A stretch of 24,259 nt of DNA from the IMG/VR virus record IMGVR_UViG_3300036395_000004, positions 1 through 24,259 of that record; one strand, 5' to 3'. The position numbers and the translations under genes are program-made. Under the pieces are notes generated by a model that worked only from the letters and a program-made list of their open reading frames with translations, was not told the DNA's origin and ran no database searches. The stretch's first letter is position 1. Each line of letters opens with the position of its first letter. Shown one piece after another: positions 7,563 through 15,778 of the stretch. The DNA comes from a virus.

Positions 7563-8808
7563 CAGGAACCTCTCCTGTCATCGAAGTATCCTCCCCGAAT
7601 GCGTAGGTGTAGAGGGTCTGATCGGGAGTAAATCCTTCAAAATAGCCGCCTGTGAGTTGGGGGAGTGACTTTGCATTTGGCAACAAGACATCTTGACCTA
7701 ACCCGTTCAGCACGACCGAGTTAACGCGACGCACTCCGAGAACATTCCTCAGTAGGAATTTCAGGTCATTGAGGTTGACGTAATCGGATTCTGCGTAGGT
7801 TGTGGGGCTAAGGAAAGCTTGCAGAGCGCCGCGCATCTCATCGAAGACATCCTCTGGATTGAATCCGTCAAAGATCTGAACAATCACTTTGACTTCAATT
7901 TGAATGAATTCGATTGGAGTGAAGTAGACCGTAGTTCCTAATGGAACCAATCCACTCAATCGGGCTTGGATATCATTGCACTCCGCCTCACTGGGTAGAG
8001 ACTGATCGCTCCTGACTCCGAATACATGAACGCTGCCGATTTGATAGGTAATACCGTCCGCGCCGATCAGTGGAAGTGCGATCGCTCGACTGCCCGACCC
8101 TAAGAAATCTACTGCCGCTTGTTCGTAGTCACTCTTGACGATTAAGGTATCGCGCCGCCGAATCGCTTCTAGGGCACGGGACTCAACCTGCTCCAGTGAC
8201 TCAGGATTACTCCCGCCGAATGCTGGCTCTAAATTCCGAACTTCGCTTAAGTTGGCATAAGGAACGGTGAACAAGGTTAATACGCCTGCGGGAACATTCC
8301 CGATTTCCCCGACCTGGGTGCATTCTGCAATCACTGATCCAGAACTGTTGCCGGGTGTGATAACTAAAGCTTCTAAGGTGACAAAGGTGAGATCGATGTC
8401 GTTCGAGCTAAGGAGTGTTGCATCCGGTCGCACCTCAAAGCCTGCTGGAATCTGATAGCTGCTTGTGATTGCGGTTGAGAGTATGAAGGTTAGTTCTACC
8501 CGCGCCCGCTGTCCGAGTGACCGCTGAACCCCCGCTAAACGAAGGTAAGCAACGGCTAAGGCTCTCGGTAGTTTGTTGACATACCAAAGGATTTCAGACC
8601 CTAGCCGCGCTAAAGTTCGATTGAAAACTGCTAAGGGATTGTGGGTCGTGGTATCGTTCAGCCGCCCGCCCGATCGATTAAACCCATCGAGCATCGACTC
8701 CTCAGCCAGTTCTTCCTCATTTCGCGGGTCTAGAACCGGATAAGGAATCAAACTACCTTCATCACTGGAGTTTGTATTTGGATTAAATGTAACAGAGGTG
8801 TCGGTCAT
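7555..8808 (-). CDS. Baseplate J-like wedge protein
   Basis: I take the ATG at 8808, whose A starts an ATGA overlap with the gp25-like gene stop; the frame is open back to 8853 but those starts would lie inside that gene. The 417-residue product shows the J family pattern: a helical N-terminal part (NRTLARLGSEILWYVNKL), a strand region with IPAGFEVRPD, then EIGNVPAG, followed by ESLEQVESRALEAIRRRDTLIVKSDYEQAA, which is the typical J central helix, and a C-terminal ferredoxin-like part. It builds the wedge of the contractile baseplate together with the gp25-like protein and protein I. Confidence 0.88.
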   Translation of the reverse strand: MTDTSVTFNPNTNSSDEGSLIPYPVLDPRNEEELAEESMLDGFNRSGGRLNDTTTHNPLAVFNRTLARLGSEILWYVNKLPRALAVAYLRLAGVQRSLGQRARVELTFILSTAITSSYQIPAGFEVRPDATLLSSNDIDLTFVTLEALVITPGNSSGSVIAECTQVGEIGNVPAGVLTLFTVPYANLSEVRNLEPAFGGSNPESLEQVESRALEAIRRRDTLIVKSDYEQAAVDFLGSGSRAIALPLIGADGITYQIGSVHVFGVRSDQSLPSEAECNDIQARLSGLVPLGTTVYFTPIEFIQIEVKVIVQIFDGFNPEDVFDEMRGALQAFLSPTTYAESDYVNLNDLKFLLRNVLGVRRVNSVVLNGLGQDVLLPNAKSLPQLTGGYFEGFTPDQTLYTYAFGEDTSMTGEVPDV

Positions 8809-9158
8809 AGTCGGAGGGAGATTGCGGGTTGAGGAATATTCGAGATCGACCAATCGATGCGGAGATCGAGCAAGCCGTTTTCACCGAATTGACCAGAGCA
8901 ACGAATGTCCAGCGTTGGGTAGTCAGGTAACAGTAAGGCTCTTAATCGGGCTTCAGTATCTCGAACGATCGCGCCCGCATCAGGTAGGGAATCAAATAAT
9001 CGATTTGGTACGCCATAGTTAGGCAAGGTTAAATACTCGCCCGGTTCAATCGTGAGAACGTGCATAATGGCATTTCTCACGACGTCTGAATCTTCAGACA
9101 CCGCAAGCCCGCCGCCAGAGAGTTCTAGCGGGAATCGGATCGAACGAATGGTGGTCAT
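8805..9158 (-). CDS. gp25-like (gpW family) baseplate wedge protein
   Basis: The 117-residue protein is a short wedge protein of the T4 gp25/P2 gpW type, which nucleates sheath polymerisation. It carries the expected region VRNAIMHVLTIEPGEYLTLPNYG at 27-49 (EPGE conserved; the usual following Arg is Tyr42 and PDFG is PNYG). A helical stretch with VRDTEARLRALLLPDYP follows. The start codon shares one base with the spike gene stop (TGATG) and the stop overlaps the J start. The order spike, gp25, J, I is the standard one. Confidence 0.85.
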   Translation of the reverse strand: MTTIRSIRFPLELSGGGLAVSEDSDVVRNAIMHVLTIEPGEYLTLPNYGVPNRLFDSLPDAGAIVRDTEARLRALLLPDYPTLDIRCSGQFGENGLLDLRIDWSISNIPQPAISLRL

Positions 9159-9868
9159 CAGTAGCCTCGTTGAACTAACGTATCGCCATCCGAATCGAGA
9201 CCGCCCAAGGTCACAGCGGACTGACCGTTTAGCGTGAAATCAGCCAGGTTTACGATTTGAATCGCTGCACCATTCGCATCCCAAGCCCACTCCGCTCCGT
9301 CAGCACCTCCGCCCAACACCCATTTCTGACCAGAAGCCGCGCCTACCACGACAAAGCCTGCTTCATTTAGTTCTAAATAAGCGCCCGCCGTGTTCTGTAA
9401 TCGGATCGACCTGCCGCAATCAATCGTGAAATCATCGCCTGTCGTAGTCTTGCTTTGCTGCTTAATGTCGATCTCAGACTTACCTTGAATCGTAGTCTTC
9501 ACATCCCCGTCGATTTCTTGGTAGCTATCCAATGCGGCATCGCCTTTATCGAGTGCGGGGTTGGGACTATTGATCACTGTGCCGAGGCAGATCAGCGCAT
9601 GGGGATTCCCTTGGATCGCCCCGACTAAGACCGTTTGACCCACGCGCGGCAGCGGATCGTCGATACTGGGGCTTAACTGAAGTCTTCGTACCCAATCGCT
9701 TTCCAGCCCAGGTTTAGAAGCCAGAGTCACTTTGATGCGACGATTTCCAGTCGGGTCGCGATTCGAGGTAACGACAGCTAGTTCTAGGTAGAGATTGCGC
9801 CCGTTTAACTCTGCTGCCGCCCGAGCCGCAACGTTGGCGTTATTGAGAGCATTGAAGATGTTATCCAT
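9158..9868 (-). CDS. Baseplate spike protein, gpV/VgrG-like (OB fold plus beta-helix)
   Basis: The 236-residue protein has a helical start (FNALNNANVAARAA) and then an OB-fold region at about 25-115 (NLYLELAVVTSNRDPTG, RIKVTL, PLPRVGQTVLVGAIQGNP). These are the strands of gpV-type spikes. From about 125 on come short regular strands rich in Gly, Asp and Asn (IQGKSEIDIKQQSKTTTGDD, SIRLQN, VNLADFTLNG) that fit a beta-helix needle. It would sit below the hub and pierce the outer membrane. No separate PAAR tip gene is seen in the window. Confidence 0.8.
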   Translation of the reverse strand: MDNIFNALNNANVAARAAAELNGRNLYLELAVVTSNRDPTGNRRIKVTLASKPGLESDWVRRLQLSPSIDDPLPRVGQTVLVGAIQGNPHALICLGTVINSPNPALDKGDAALDSYQEIDGDVKTTIQGKSEIDIKQQSKTTTGDDFTIDCGRSIRLQNTAGAYLELNEAGFVVVGAASGQKWVLGGGADGAEWAWDANGAAIQIVNLADFTLNGQSAVTLGGLDSDGDTLVQRGY

Positions 9869-9892
9869 GAATCTCTTGATGTGTGAGCCGCA

Positions 9893-12175
9893 CTACCCTG
9901 CCATCGGAGGCGCACCTTCTTTGGGAAGGATGTCTCTGGGGTTAACTGAGACTTGCCCGCCTGGTCTTCTTACTTCAAAGTGGAGGTGAATTTGGTATTG
10001 ATTCATCGTTTGTCCTGAGCCACCCCGGACTGCGATCTGAGACCCTTTAGTGACTCGTTGACCCTGTTGGACTTGGATCGAGGCGAGATGAGCGTACCAA
10101 GTCTCCCAACCATCGCTGTGACGAATAATCACTAATTTTCCATAGTCATCAATCAATTCGTTCCGAGCCGTGACAACTTGACCATCCCGGGCGGCGACGA
10201 CTTGATCAGGGGTGAAGCTCCCGATATCCGTTCCGTGGTGCATTCTTCCGCGAGCATTTCCCCATTCGCAGCGAGGGCCGCAAGTGTTTCCAGTAATCGG
10301 CCACATCCACTCTCCCGGCGGAACAGGTTGAGCATTGGTTTGACCCTTCGCAACCGTGTCAAAACTGCCTTTGTTTAGCTCCTGCTCGGGAACCTTCAAA
10401 TCTTGTGGAGAGAATGCCTGAATCTGCGATCGCAGACTGCCCAAGTCATAGTCATGAACAATCTGATCGATCATCCAAATTCGATTAAACACCGGTCGGG
10501 GGTGTCCTGCGGTATTGAAAGCCGATGCCGCATCTAGACGCAAAATTGCGGGAGTGGTGGGGATATCGAAGGTACTGGGCAATGCCTTCACTCGCTTCAA
10601 GACATAACGAGTCGCTGCCCCTGCACTGGTGGGATCAGAAACGGGCGGTGGGGTGGATGCCCCTGTTGAACCCGGAGTTAAAGGTGTGGGCGCGTTCAGA
10701 ATCGCAGTGAATTCTTGCTGTTCGCGTCGCCTCAGTTGTCGCTCTGGTTCTGACTGTAGCCGAGTGATCTGACCCGTCTGGGCATCAATCATCGTCTTGG
10801 CCTCATCTCGGACACTGCTCTCGCTCGAAGCGGTAAACTTTGTACTCGCATCTTGCACTTCTTGTAGCTGAGAGGTTGCTTGATCACTCAGCGACCACGT
10901 ATCTAGTTCGCCGCCCAGGTAATACAAAATGAATCCTGTGTCGGTCGCAGGGGGGCGCGTGAAGATTAACGTTCCTCCTTTGTCTGAGATCGAGAAGCCG
11001 TGAAACTGACATTCCCGCATCAGTAGCTGATAGTCGGTTAGCCCGGATTGATCCACATACTGCAATGTAATATTTGCCATTGCGGGATCAGTCTTGGCAG
11101 TTAAGCCGTAAGCCGCTGCGACTCGTTGGGCAAGCTGGGTCAGAGTAATCGTCTTAAAGGCCGTGTTTCGCTTGATCCGATTCATCGCCGCCCGAATCGA
11201 TTGACCACTAAAAGTCGTTGTGCCCGCATGATCAGTATCTGTCTTGGTATGAATAAATTCGGCTGTGAGTAACGTCCGGTTATTCTCAAACCCCAGCCGC
11301 ACTTCGATCACTCGCCCCTTCGCTGACACTTCTTCTGAATTAGGGAGTTGTTGAGAGGAAGCGGTAGAGGCCACCGGTTGATTTGTCGAAGCGTTGGCTT
11401 GAACCCCGGGCAGTTGTTTCAGCCATTTTTGATAAAAGTTTTCATAGTCCTGCCGCCACAATCCGCCTTGAATATTCGTATACGCGGTTTGACGATTGCT
11501 ATCCGGTGTGGGCATCCAGCGATCAATTCCACCCGCACCCGTCCAACCCTCTTTCATTCCTGAAATTAGCAAAGTGGTAGACACGTCGGGGCGAAGTGCG
11601 AGATCAGGGTTGCCTACTAAATCGAGTCCTAAACGACTGCCCCACTTACGATAGTTATCTACACCTGTAATCTGAGCTAAACCGCGCCCGCCGTACTGCC
11701 CGAACGCGCCGCCTTCCGCGTTATAAGCTTGGTGGTTGAAGGAACTTTCACCTTCTGCGACCGCTAAAAGAAAGGCGATCTTTTGGGGTGCGGTGATTCC
11801 TTGTCGTCGGGCTTCAGCAATGATGGCAGGAGGCACGTCAGCGATCGCACTGCTATTGGCTCCTGATAGTCCAGGATTTGTGGAAGATGCGCTGGCTTGA
11901 GAACTCTGTTCTGGAGGGAGTCCGCGAATCCCTTGTTCTCGGAACGTCGTCTCGATATATTTTGCCGCAATCTTGTTGTCGCGATCATTTAGCTTAACCG
12001 TGCAAGAGGAGGAGCGACTATTTCTAGATAACGTCACATTGGCACTGACTAAGATGCCGTCCCCGGTGCGAAACGTATCGCCGCGACGATAATCCGCTGC
12101 ACTGCTCAGATCCACATCATTCGCGTCTGAGATCGAGACTTGGCAATAGCCACAAATCAGTCTTTCACGCACCAT
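9893..12175 (-). CDS. Baseplate hub protein with inserted GH19-like lysozyme and C-terminal M23 peptidase
   Basis: The ATG at 12175 is chosen because it shares its A with the upstream stop (TGATG); the frame is open to 12187. The 760-residue protein begins with a hub strand domain (1-75). At about 105-255 there is a GH19-type domain: AEGESSFN at 140-147 (Glu143 likely catalytic), GQYGGRGLAQITGVDNY at 159-175, VGNPDLA at 187-193. The hub resumes at 285-430 with gpD-like features (LTQLAQRVAAAYGL, YVDQSGLTDYQLLMRECQFHGFSI). The end (622-752) is an M23 metallopeptidase with HxxxD (His646, Asp650), YAH (His696) and HLH (His730, His732). The two enzymes should cut glycan and peptide bonds of the wall during injection. 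Confidence 0.85.
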   Translation of the reverse strand: MVRERLICGYCQVSISDANDVDLSSAADYRRGDTFRTGDGILVSANVTLSRNSRSSSCTVKLNDRDNKIAAKYIETTFREQGIRGLPPEQSSQASASSTNPGLSGANSSAIADVPPAIIAEARRQGITAPQKIAFLLAVAEGESSFNHQAYNAEGGAFGQYGGRGLAQITGVDNYRKWGSRLGLDLVGNPDLALRPDVSTTLLISGMKEGWTGAGGIDRWMPTPDSNRQTAYTNIQGGLWRQDYENFYQKWLKQLPGVQANASTNQPVASTASSQQLPNSEEVSAKGRVIEVRLGFENNRTLLTAEFIHTKTDTDHAGTTTFSGQSIRAAMNRIKRNTAFKTITLTQLAQRVAAAYGLTAKTDPAMANITLQYVDQSGLTDYQLLMRECQFHGFSISDKGGTLIFTRPPATDTGFILYYLGGELDTWSLSDQATSQLQEVQDASTKFTASSESSVRDEAKTMIDAQTGQITRLQSEPERQLRRREQQEFTAILNAPTPLTPGSTGASTPPPVSDPTSAGAATRYVLKRVKALPSTFDIPTTPAILRLDAASAFNTAGHPRPVFNRIWMIDQIVHDYDLGSLRSQIQAFSPQDLKVPEQELNKGSFDTVAKGQTNAQPVPPGEWMWPITGNTCGPRCEWGNARGRMHHGTDIGSFTPDQVVAARDGQVVTARNELIDDYGKLVIIRHSDGWETWYAHLASIQVQQGQRVTKGSQIAVRGGSGQTMNQYQIHLHFEVRRPGGQVSVNPRDILPKEGAPPMAG

Positions 12176-12456
12176 CAGAATAACCACGAAATACGTTCGA
12201 TTACAGACTTGAGTTTTTGAGTGCCATCCGCGAGAACGGTATCGACTTGCTGTTTGACTTGATCGACCTTGGCATTAATCGCTGACACATTCTCCAGAGA
12301 CTCTGGGGTGAACGTTCCAATCTCCGGTAAGATTCCCGCGGGAATCTCGAACGGCGCGACGTTTAACGCATCCAGCACTTCTCGATAGAATGTCGTAGAA
12401 CCGAATCGCTCTAACGCAATCGATTCAAGGTTTTGGCTTAAAGGTTCCACGGTCAT
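12175..12456 (-). CDS. Small LysM/tail protein X-like baseplate protein
   Basis: The 93-residue protein opens with SQNLESIALERFGSTTFYREVLDALNV and then IPAGILPEI. This resembles the LysM-type pattern of tail protein X (sequence of the type dTLesIA..fYG...yw..I..aN....p..l..G..l.iP). The second half is a helix (ENVSAINAKVDQVKQQVDTVL). Tail X-like proteins link the hub and tube and contact the peptidoglycan. It overlaps the previous gene by 32 bases and the hub gene by one. The LysM resemblance is degenerate, so the family call is tentative. Confidence 0.55.
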   Translation of the reverse strand: MTVEPLSQNLESIALERFGSTTFYREVLDALNVAPFEIPAGILPEIGTFTPESLENVSAINAKVDQVKQQVDTVLADGTQKLKSVIERISWLF

Positions 12457-13201
12457 TAGTGCCTATGGTGGAGAGAGTTTTACCCGTTGAATCGGTGATG
12501 GCGACCGCGCGGGTTTGGGGATTCGTCAAGATGCGATATTGACCCAGCTTCACTCGCTGTTGGAGACTGCTTGGCAACTTCAGCGGATTCTGTTTAATCC
12601 AAGCGATCGCGCCTTTACTTCCGGCTTCGAGTTCACGGCTTGACAGCTTAGGTGAGACCTGCTGAGTGCTTCCGGGTGTCGCGGGTGTGGGTCGATTCGA
12701 CAGCACTTCGATCAGCGTCATCGAACCTTCAGCGTGAACCGGGAAGCCAGCACTGTTCCACATCTTTTCACTAAAATCAAAACCTGTGACAACGCAGGAT
12801 TCTAAGCGACGAGTGCCCCAAACAAAGGAACACACTGGGGCGGCGAACTTTTGATTTGCAGGATCACAGCGGGTTAACTTCACTCCGGCATCCAGTAGCG
12901 GCTGGAGCGAGGCTTGATGTTGAGGGGACATCAGGATCAAGCCATTCAGCGTCAGTTGCAGAGCTTCTCCATAGCGATACTGCAATCGAGGAATATTCGT
13001 TCCGGCAGAAGGTAGCGACTCATAGTTAGCGGCGACTTTCTGATCGATAGAGCTGGGATTGAGAATGAAATCAAACCGCTCGTTTGTTCCTTCGAGTTGC
13101 AGATAGCAATAGATATCCGCAGTGGGCTGAGAGGGCTGATTCGGTTGAGCGCGTTGTTCACTTCGGAGACGAGCGACCGCTAGAGGGTTCAATCGTGGCA
13201 T
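12425..13201 (-). CDS. CIS-tube/gp53-like baseplate protein
   Basis: The 258-residue product carries the layout of the N-terminal domain of contractile injection system tube/T4 gp53-like proteins. It shows FDFILNPSSIDQKVAANYES, then IPRLQYRYGEALQLTLNGLIL, a middle CSFVWGTRR with the conserved F-x-WG, and GFPVHAEGSMTLIEVL at the end of the domain (about 154-170). After a Pro/Thr linker the C-terminal 80 residues do not show a recognisable LysM repeat, although many relatives end in one; the following small gene may supply it. It lies between the tape measure and the hub, so it probably joins the tube to the hub. Confidence 0.6.
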   Translation of the reverse strand: MPRLNPLAVARLRSEQRAQPNQPSQPTADIYCYLQLEGTNERFDFILNPSSIDQKVAANYESLPSAGTNIPRLQYRYGEALQLTLNGLILMSPQHQASLQPLLDAGVKLTRCDPANQKFAAPVCSFVWGTRRLESCVVTGFDFSEKMWNSAGFPVHAEGSMTLIEVLSNRPTPATPGSTQQVSPKLSSRELEAGSKGAIAWIKQNPLKLPSSLQQRVKLGQYRILTNPQTRAVAITDSTGKTLSTIGTNDRGTFKPKP

Positions 13202-13204
13202 AGC

Positions 13205-15205
13205 TTAGAGGCTCGACAGTTGATATTGATTCCAGTGCTGTTCCATCCGGTTCATGACTAAGTTCGCGAGTGATTCTTCGTTCATACCCGGCGCGGGATT
13301 GACGACGATTTGGGGTGCGAAGGTTGAGCCGCCGCCGCGCGTTCTTGTAGCAGAGACTAAACTGACGAGATCCCGCTGTTGAGCACGATTGAGAATCGTT
13401 TCTGAGGTGTTGGCGATGGCGAGGTTAGAACCAGAGGGCATCAGTGCAGTTTCGCGGGCGATCGCACTAAACAGTGAACCGACATTGAGACCTGCTGCAT
13501 TGTTGGATACCGCTTGTCCCGCATTGAGACCTGCCGTATTGTTGGATACCGCTTGTCCCGTAACCATGCCCTTGACTGTCCCAATCGGGTTGGCAAGGAA
13601 TCCTTTGATTCTTTCAACAGAATCCTGGAACCAAGTCTGAACGGACTCTACGATTCTTTGGACGCTGTTTTGCACAGACCCGATAAAGCTCGTAAAGGTG
13701 CTGCCGATCGAGGTGATGACTTTGTTGATCACGCCGCCGATCCAATCTTTTACTGAGTTGAAGGCATTTACCGCGCTGTCTTTAATCCAAGTCCAGGTGT
13801 TGCCCCATATGGCAGTAATCAAGCCCCAATTATCGGTAACTACTTTTACTGCTCCGATCGCAAGCAAGGCAACGCCAGCCGCAACTAGGACGGGAACAGA
13901 CGTTATCGCGGCGACACCTGCTGCAATCGCGGCTCCTAATGCCCCGATAACACCAATAGCTAGGGTTCCGCCAATAACAACCAATCCAACGGATAGATAG
14001 GTCGTCCAGTCTAGATTCGCTAAGAATGAACCGAGAGCTTTTAGGGAAAATGTAACGGCATCGCCTAAAGACTTCGCAAGTTGCCCGAAGTTGATTTTCG
14101 ACAAGTCGCCCAGCTTGCCGAATGCAGCATCGATCGTATCAGCAAGGACTTGCCCCAACCTTTCGGGACTGAGCTTAGTTAAATCTGGGAGCGTCAACCC
14201 TCTGAGAAAATCCCCGGCTTTTTGCGCCCAACCGGAAACGGTCATAACACCGTTGTACAGCAGGAGCATCGGATCGCCTAAATTAAGCCCTAGTGCTTTC
14301 AAGGTCTTGCCAACTGTATCGAACAAGCCGCCTTTTCCTAACACCGAAGCCAATAGGGTGGCAAACCCATCCATTACATTACGAGACTTATCGTTTACTT
14401 TAGTCACGGCTCTGAGGAAGCCGAATAGTCCCGCGCTTTCATCGAATAGTGAGTACTCGATCGCTTTGATTCTGGTTTTAGCGGTCGTTTGAAGGTCGCG
14501 AATCATTTCAGGGGGTGCGAGTCCTTGTGTTGCTGCCTCAAAGATCTTCACCCGCTGCTGGAGTGTGAGATCCTCGATTTTCTTGCCCTCACCGTGGATC
14601 TTCTTCGAGGCTTTTTCGAGTTGACCCATCAAGCCCGGCATTCTCTCATTTAATTTCAAAACGCTCAATTCGCTTTCAGACGCGCCCTCAGCAAACTTGG
14701 TAAAGAACAGTTGAATATCACTATTTTCAATCCCCGATGCGGGATCTTTTAGTAGTCCGAGCGTCTTTGTCAGGGATAGCGCTTGCTGCTTGAAAGCTTT
14801 CTCATCAAAGATGTCATTGAGCGAATTCGATTTGATGAGGGTATCCGAGATTGCTAAACCTAAATCCTTAAAGCCCGCAGCATCCCCTAACGTCGCCGCC
14901 ATCTCTCCGATTTCTTCGTTCAGATCTCCAACCAACTTCGCGCCATAAGCATAGTCTTTGTTGGTCATCGCCCCAAACTGACCCGCGAGCTTAATCGCGG
15001 ATTCCTGTGCACCCGCCGCATCAGAAAAGCGGTTCGTTAATGCACCCACCGCTCCAGCCGCTTGCGAAAGGGCGCTCGTGTACATATTCCCTAAAAAGAC
15101 CGCGCCCGCACCTAACCCTTGTGTCTGTGACCCCAGCCCTCTTAAAACGGGAGATAACTTGTCCAGTGCATCTAAAATCACTGTGATTTTGTTCTGTCCA
15201 GACAT
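13205..15205 (-). CDS. Tape measure protein
   Basis: This 666-residue protein lies just after the two chaperone frames, the fixed place of the tape measure gene. It is mostly helical and rich in Ala, Gly, Leu and Lys, with two strongly hydrophobic segments at about 404-430 and 432-457 (VGLVVIGGTLAIGVIGALG and PVLVAAGVALLAIGAV), as is common in these proteins. A stretch at 474-540 has repeated Trp residues in helices. Residues 550-575 are two copies of a 13-residue repeat. Its start shares one base with the chaperone stop (TAATG). It sets tail length and is expelled at injection; at about 0.15 nm per residue the tail would be roughly 100 nm (inference from the general rule). Confidence 0.88.
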   Translation of the reverse strand: MSGQNKITVILDALDKLSPVLRGLGSQTQGLGAGAVFLGNMYTSALSQAAGAVGALTNRFSDAAGAQESAIKLAGQFGAMTNKDYAYGAKLVGDLNEEIGEMAATLGDAAGFKDLGLAISDTLIKSNSLNDIFDEKAFKQQALSLTKTLGLLKDPASGIENSDIQLFFTKFAEGASESELSVLKLNERMPGLMGQLEKASKKIHGEGKKIEDLTLQQRVKIFEAATQGLAPPEMIRDLQTTAKTRIKAIEYSLFDESAGLFGFLRAVTKVNDKSRNVMDGFATLLASVLGKGGLFDTVGKTLKALGLNLGDPMLLLYNGVMTVSGWAQKAGDFLRGLTLPDLTKLSPERLGQVLADTIDAAFGKLGDLSKINFGQLAKSLGDAVTFSLKALGSFLANLDWTTYLSVGLVVIGGTLAIGVIGALGAAIAAGVAAITSVPVLVAAGVALLAIGAVKVVTDNWGLITAIWGNTWTWIKDSAVNAFNSVKDWIGGVINKVITSIGSTFTSFIGSVQNSVQRIVESVQTWFQDSVERIKGFLANPIGTVKGMVTGQAVSNNTAGLNAGQAVSNNAAGLNVGSLFSAIARETALMPSGSNLAIANTSETILNRAQQRDLVSLVSATRTRGGGSTFAPQIVVNPAPGMNEESLANLVMNRMEQHWNQYQLSSL
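13483..13560 (-). repeat. Two tandem 39-bp repeats in the tape measure gene
   Basis: Bases 13483-13521 and 13522-13560 are nearly identical, differing at three or so positions. They encode GQAVSNNTAGLNA and GQAVSNNAAGLNV (residues 550-575). The unit is a multiple of three, so gain or loss keeps the frame and would change tape length by 13 residues. Confidence 0.9.
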
Positions 15206-15465
15206 TACTCAGATTCCTGTTTTGATTGGGGGTCTTGAAGGGCTTCGTTGCGGACTTCGATCAGAAATAGCACTCGCCAGAGAGGGAGTTGGCAGGCATA
15301 AACGAAGAATCCGTTGTAGTCGCCACCGCAGGCGTTCAACAGGGCTTTGGTAAGCGTCCAATGACTAAAGGAGCGTCCTTCGATCGTCCACCAAATCTCT
15401 CCTTCCCTAAGCGCCAAAGAACTCGCGAAAGTTACCCACCGCTTCAGCAACCTCCTTGAAGGCAC
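15205..15465 (-). CDS. Tail assembly chaperone, downstream frame (gpT-like)
   Basis: This frame overlaps the end of the first chaperone by 59 bases and runs up to the tape measure start. That matches the G/GT arrangement, where the second part is produced only as a frameshift extension of the first. Of its possible starts, the GTG at 15465 has no ribosome binding site. The sequence is helical (WTLTKALLNACGGDYNGFFVYACQL) and ends in the charged ESKQESE-like tail. The frame is +1 relative to the first ORF. If fused, the long chaperone has about 190 residues. The role, folding tape measure and tube, is inferred from the location. Confidence 0.7.
   Translation of the reverse strand: MPSRRLLKRWVTFASSLALREGEIWWTIEGRSFSHWTLTKALLNACGGDYNGFFVYACQLPLWRVLFLIEVRNEALQDPQSKQESE
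15407..15465 (-). other. Overlap region with likely programmed frameshift between chaperone frames
   Basis: The second frame lies +1 (or -2) from the first. It contains an internal AAGGAGG on the minus strand (15457 to 15451), which could act as a stimulating anti-SD contact. I could not identify a slippery codon pair with confidence; candidates are GGTGGGTAAC and TTCTTTGG. Confidence 0.5.
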
Positions 15466-15772
15466 TCATCGGTAACTTGCCCAGAGTGGCGCGGCTACAG
15501 GAACTCTCTTCACCGAAGCGGATACAAAGCAGGGTGAACAGTAAGTACATTTGCTCGGTTGTAGGAAGTTCCGACATTGCGGATAAATCAAAGCCTCGCG
15601 CCGAAAGCAACTCTTCTAAACGCGGCATATCATCGAGTGTGGGTTGTCGTAGCTCGAACTCCACCTCACCCGCGCTCGTCTTTAACTTGCCGACGTAATT
15701 CCCAGTCGCGATCGGTTCTTGAGGTTCTGGGTTAGACTCAACCGCCGCGACTTCTTCTTTTTGTTTTGACAT
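15407..15772 (-). CDS. Tail assembly chaperone, upstream frame (gpG-like)
   Basis: The 121-residue protein follows the tube gene. It has a short disordered acidic start (KQKEEVAAVESNPEPQEP), then GNYVGKLKTSAGEVEFELRQPTLDDMPRLEELL. This LRQPTLDDM-type segment is typical of tail assembly chaperones that follow tube genes in myoviruses. A helical end (MSAFKEVAEAVGNFREFFG) follows. The gene stops at 15407 inside the next frame, consistent with a programmed frameshift. Confidence 0.75.
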   Translation of the reverse strand: MSKQKEEVAAVESNPEPQEPIATGNYVGKLKTSAGEVEFELRQPTLDDMPRLEELLSARGFDLSAMSELPTTEQMYLLFTLLCIRFGEESSCSRATLGKLPMSAFKEVAEAVGNFREFFGA

Positions 15773-15778
15773 AAGTGA

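Noticed and set aside
14091-14492. Plus-strand 133-residue ORF opposite the tape measure gene
   Set aside because: The translation is a Pro/Ser/Asn-rich mirror of the tape measure with no domain and no ribosome binding site.
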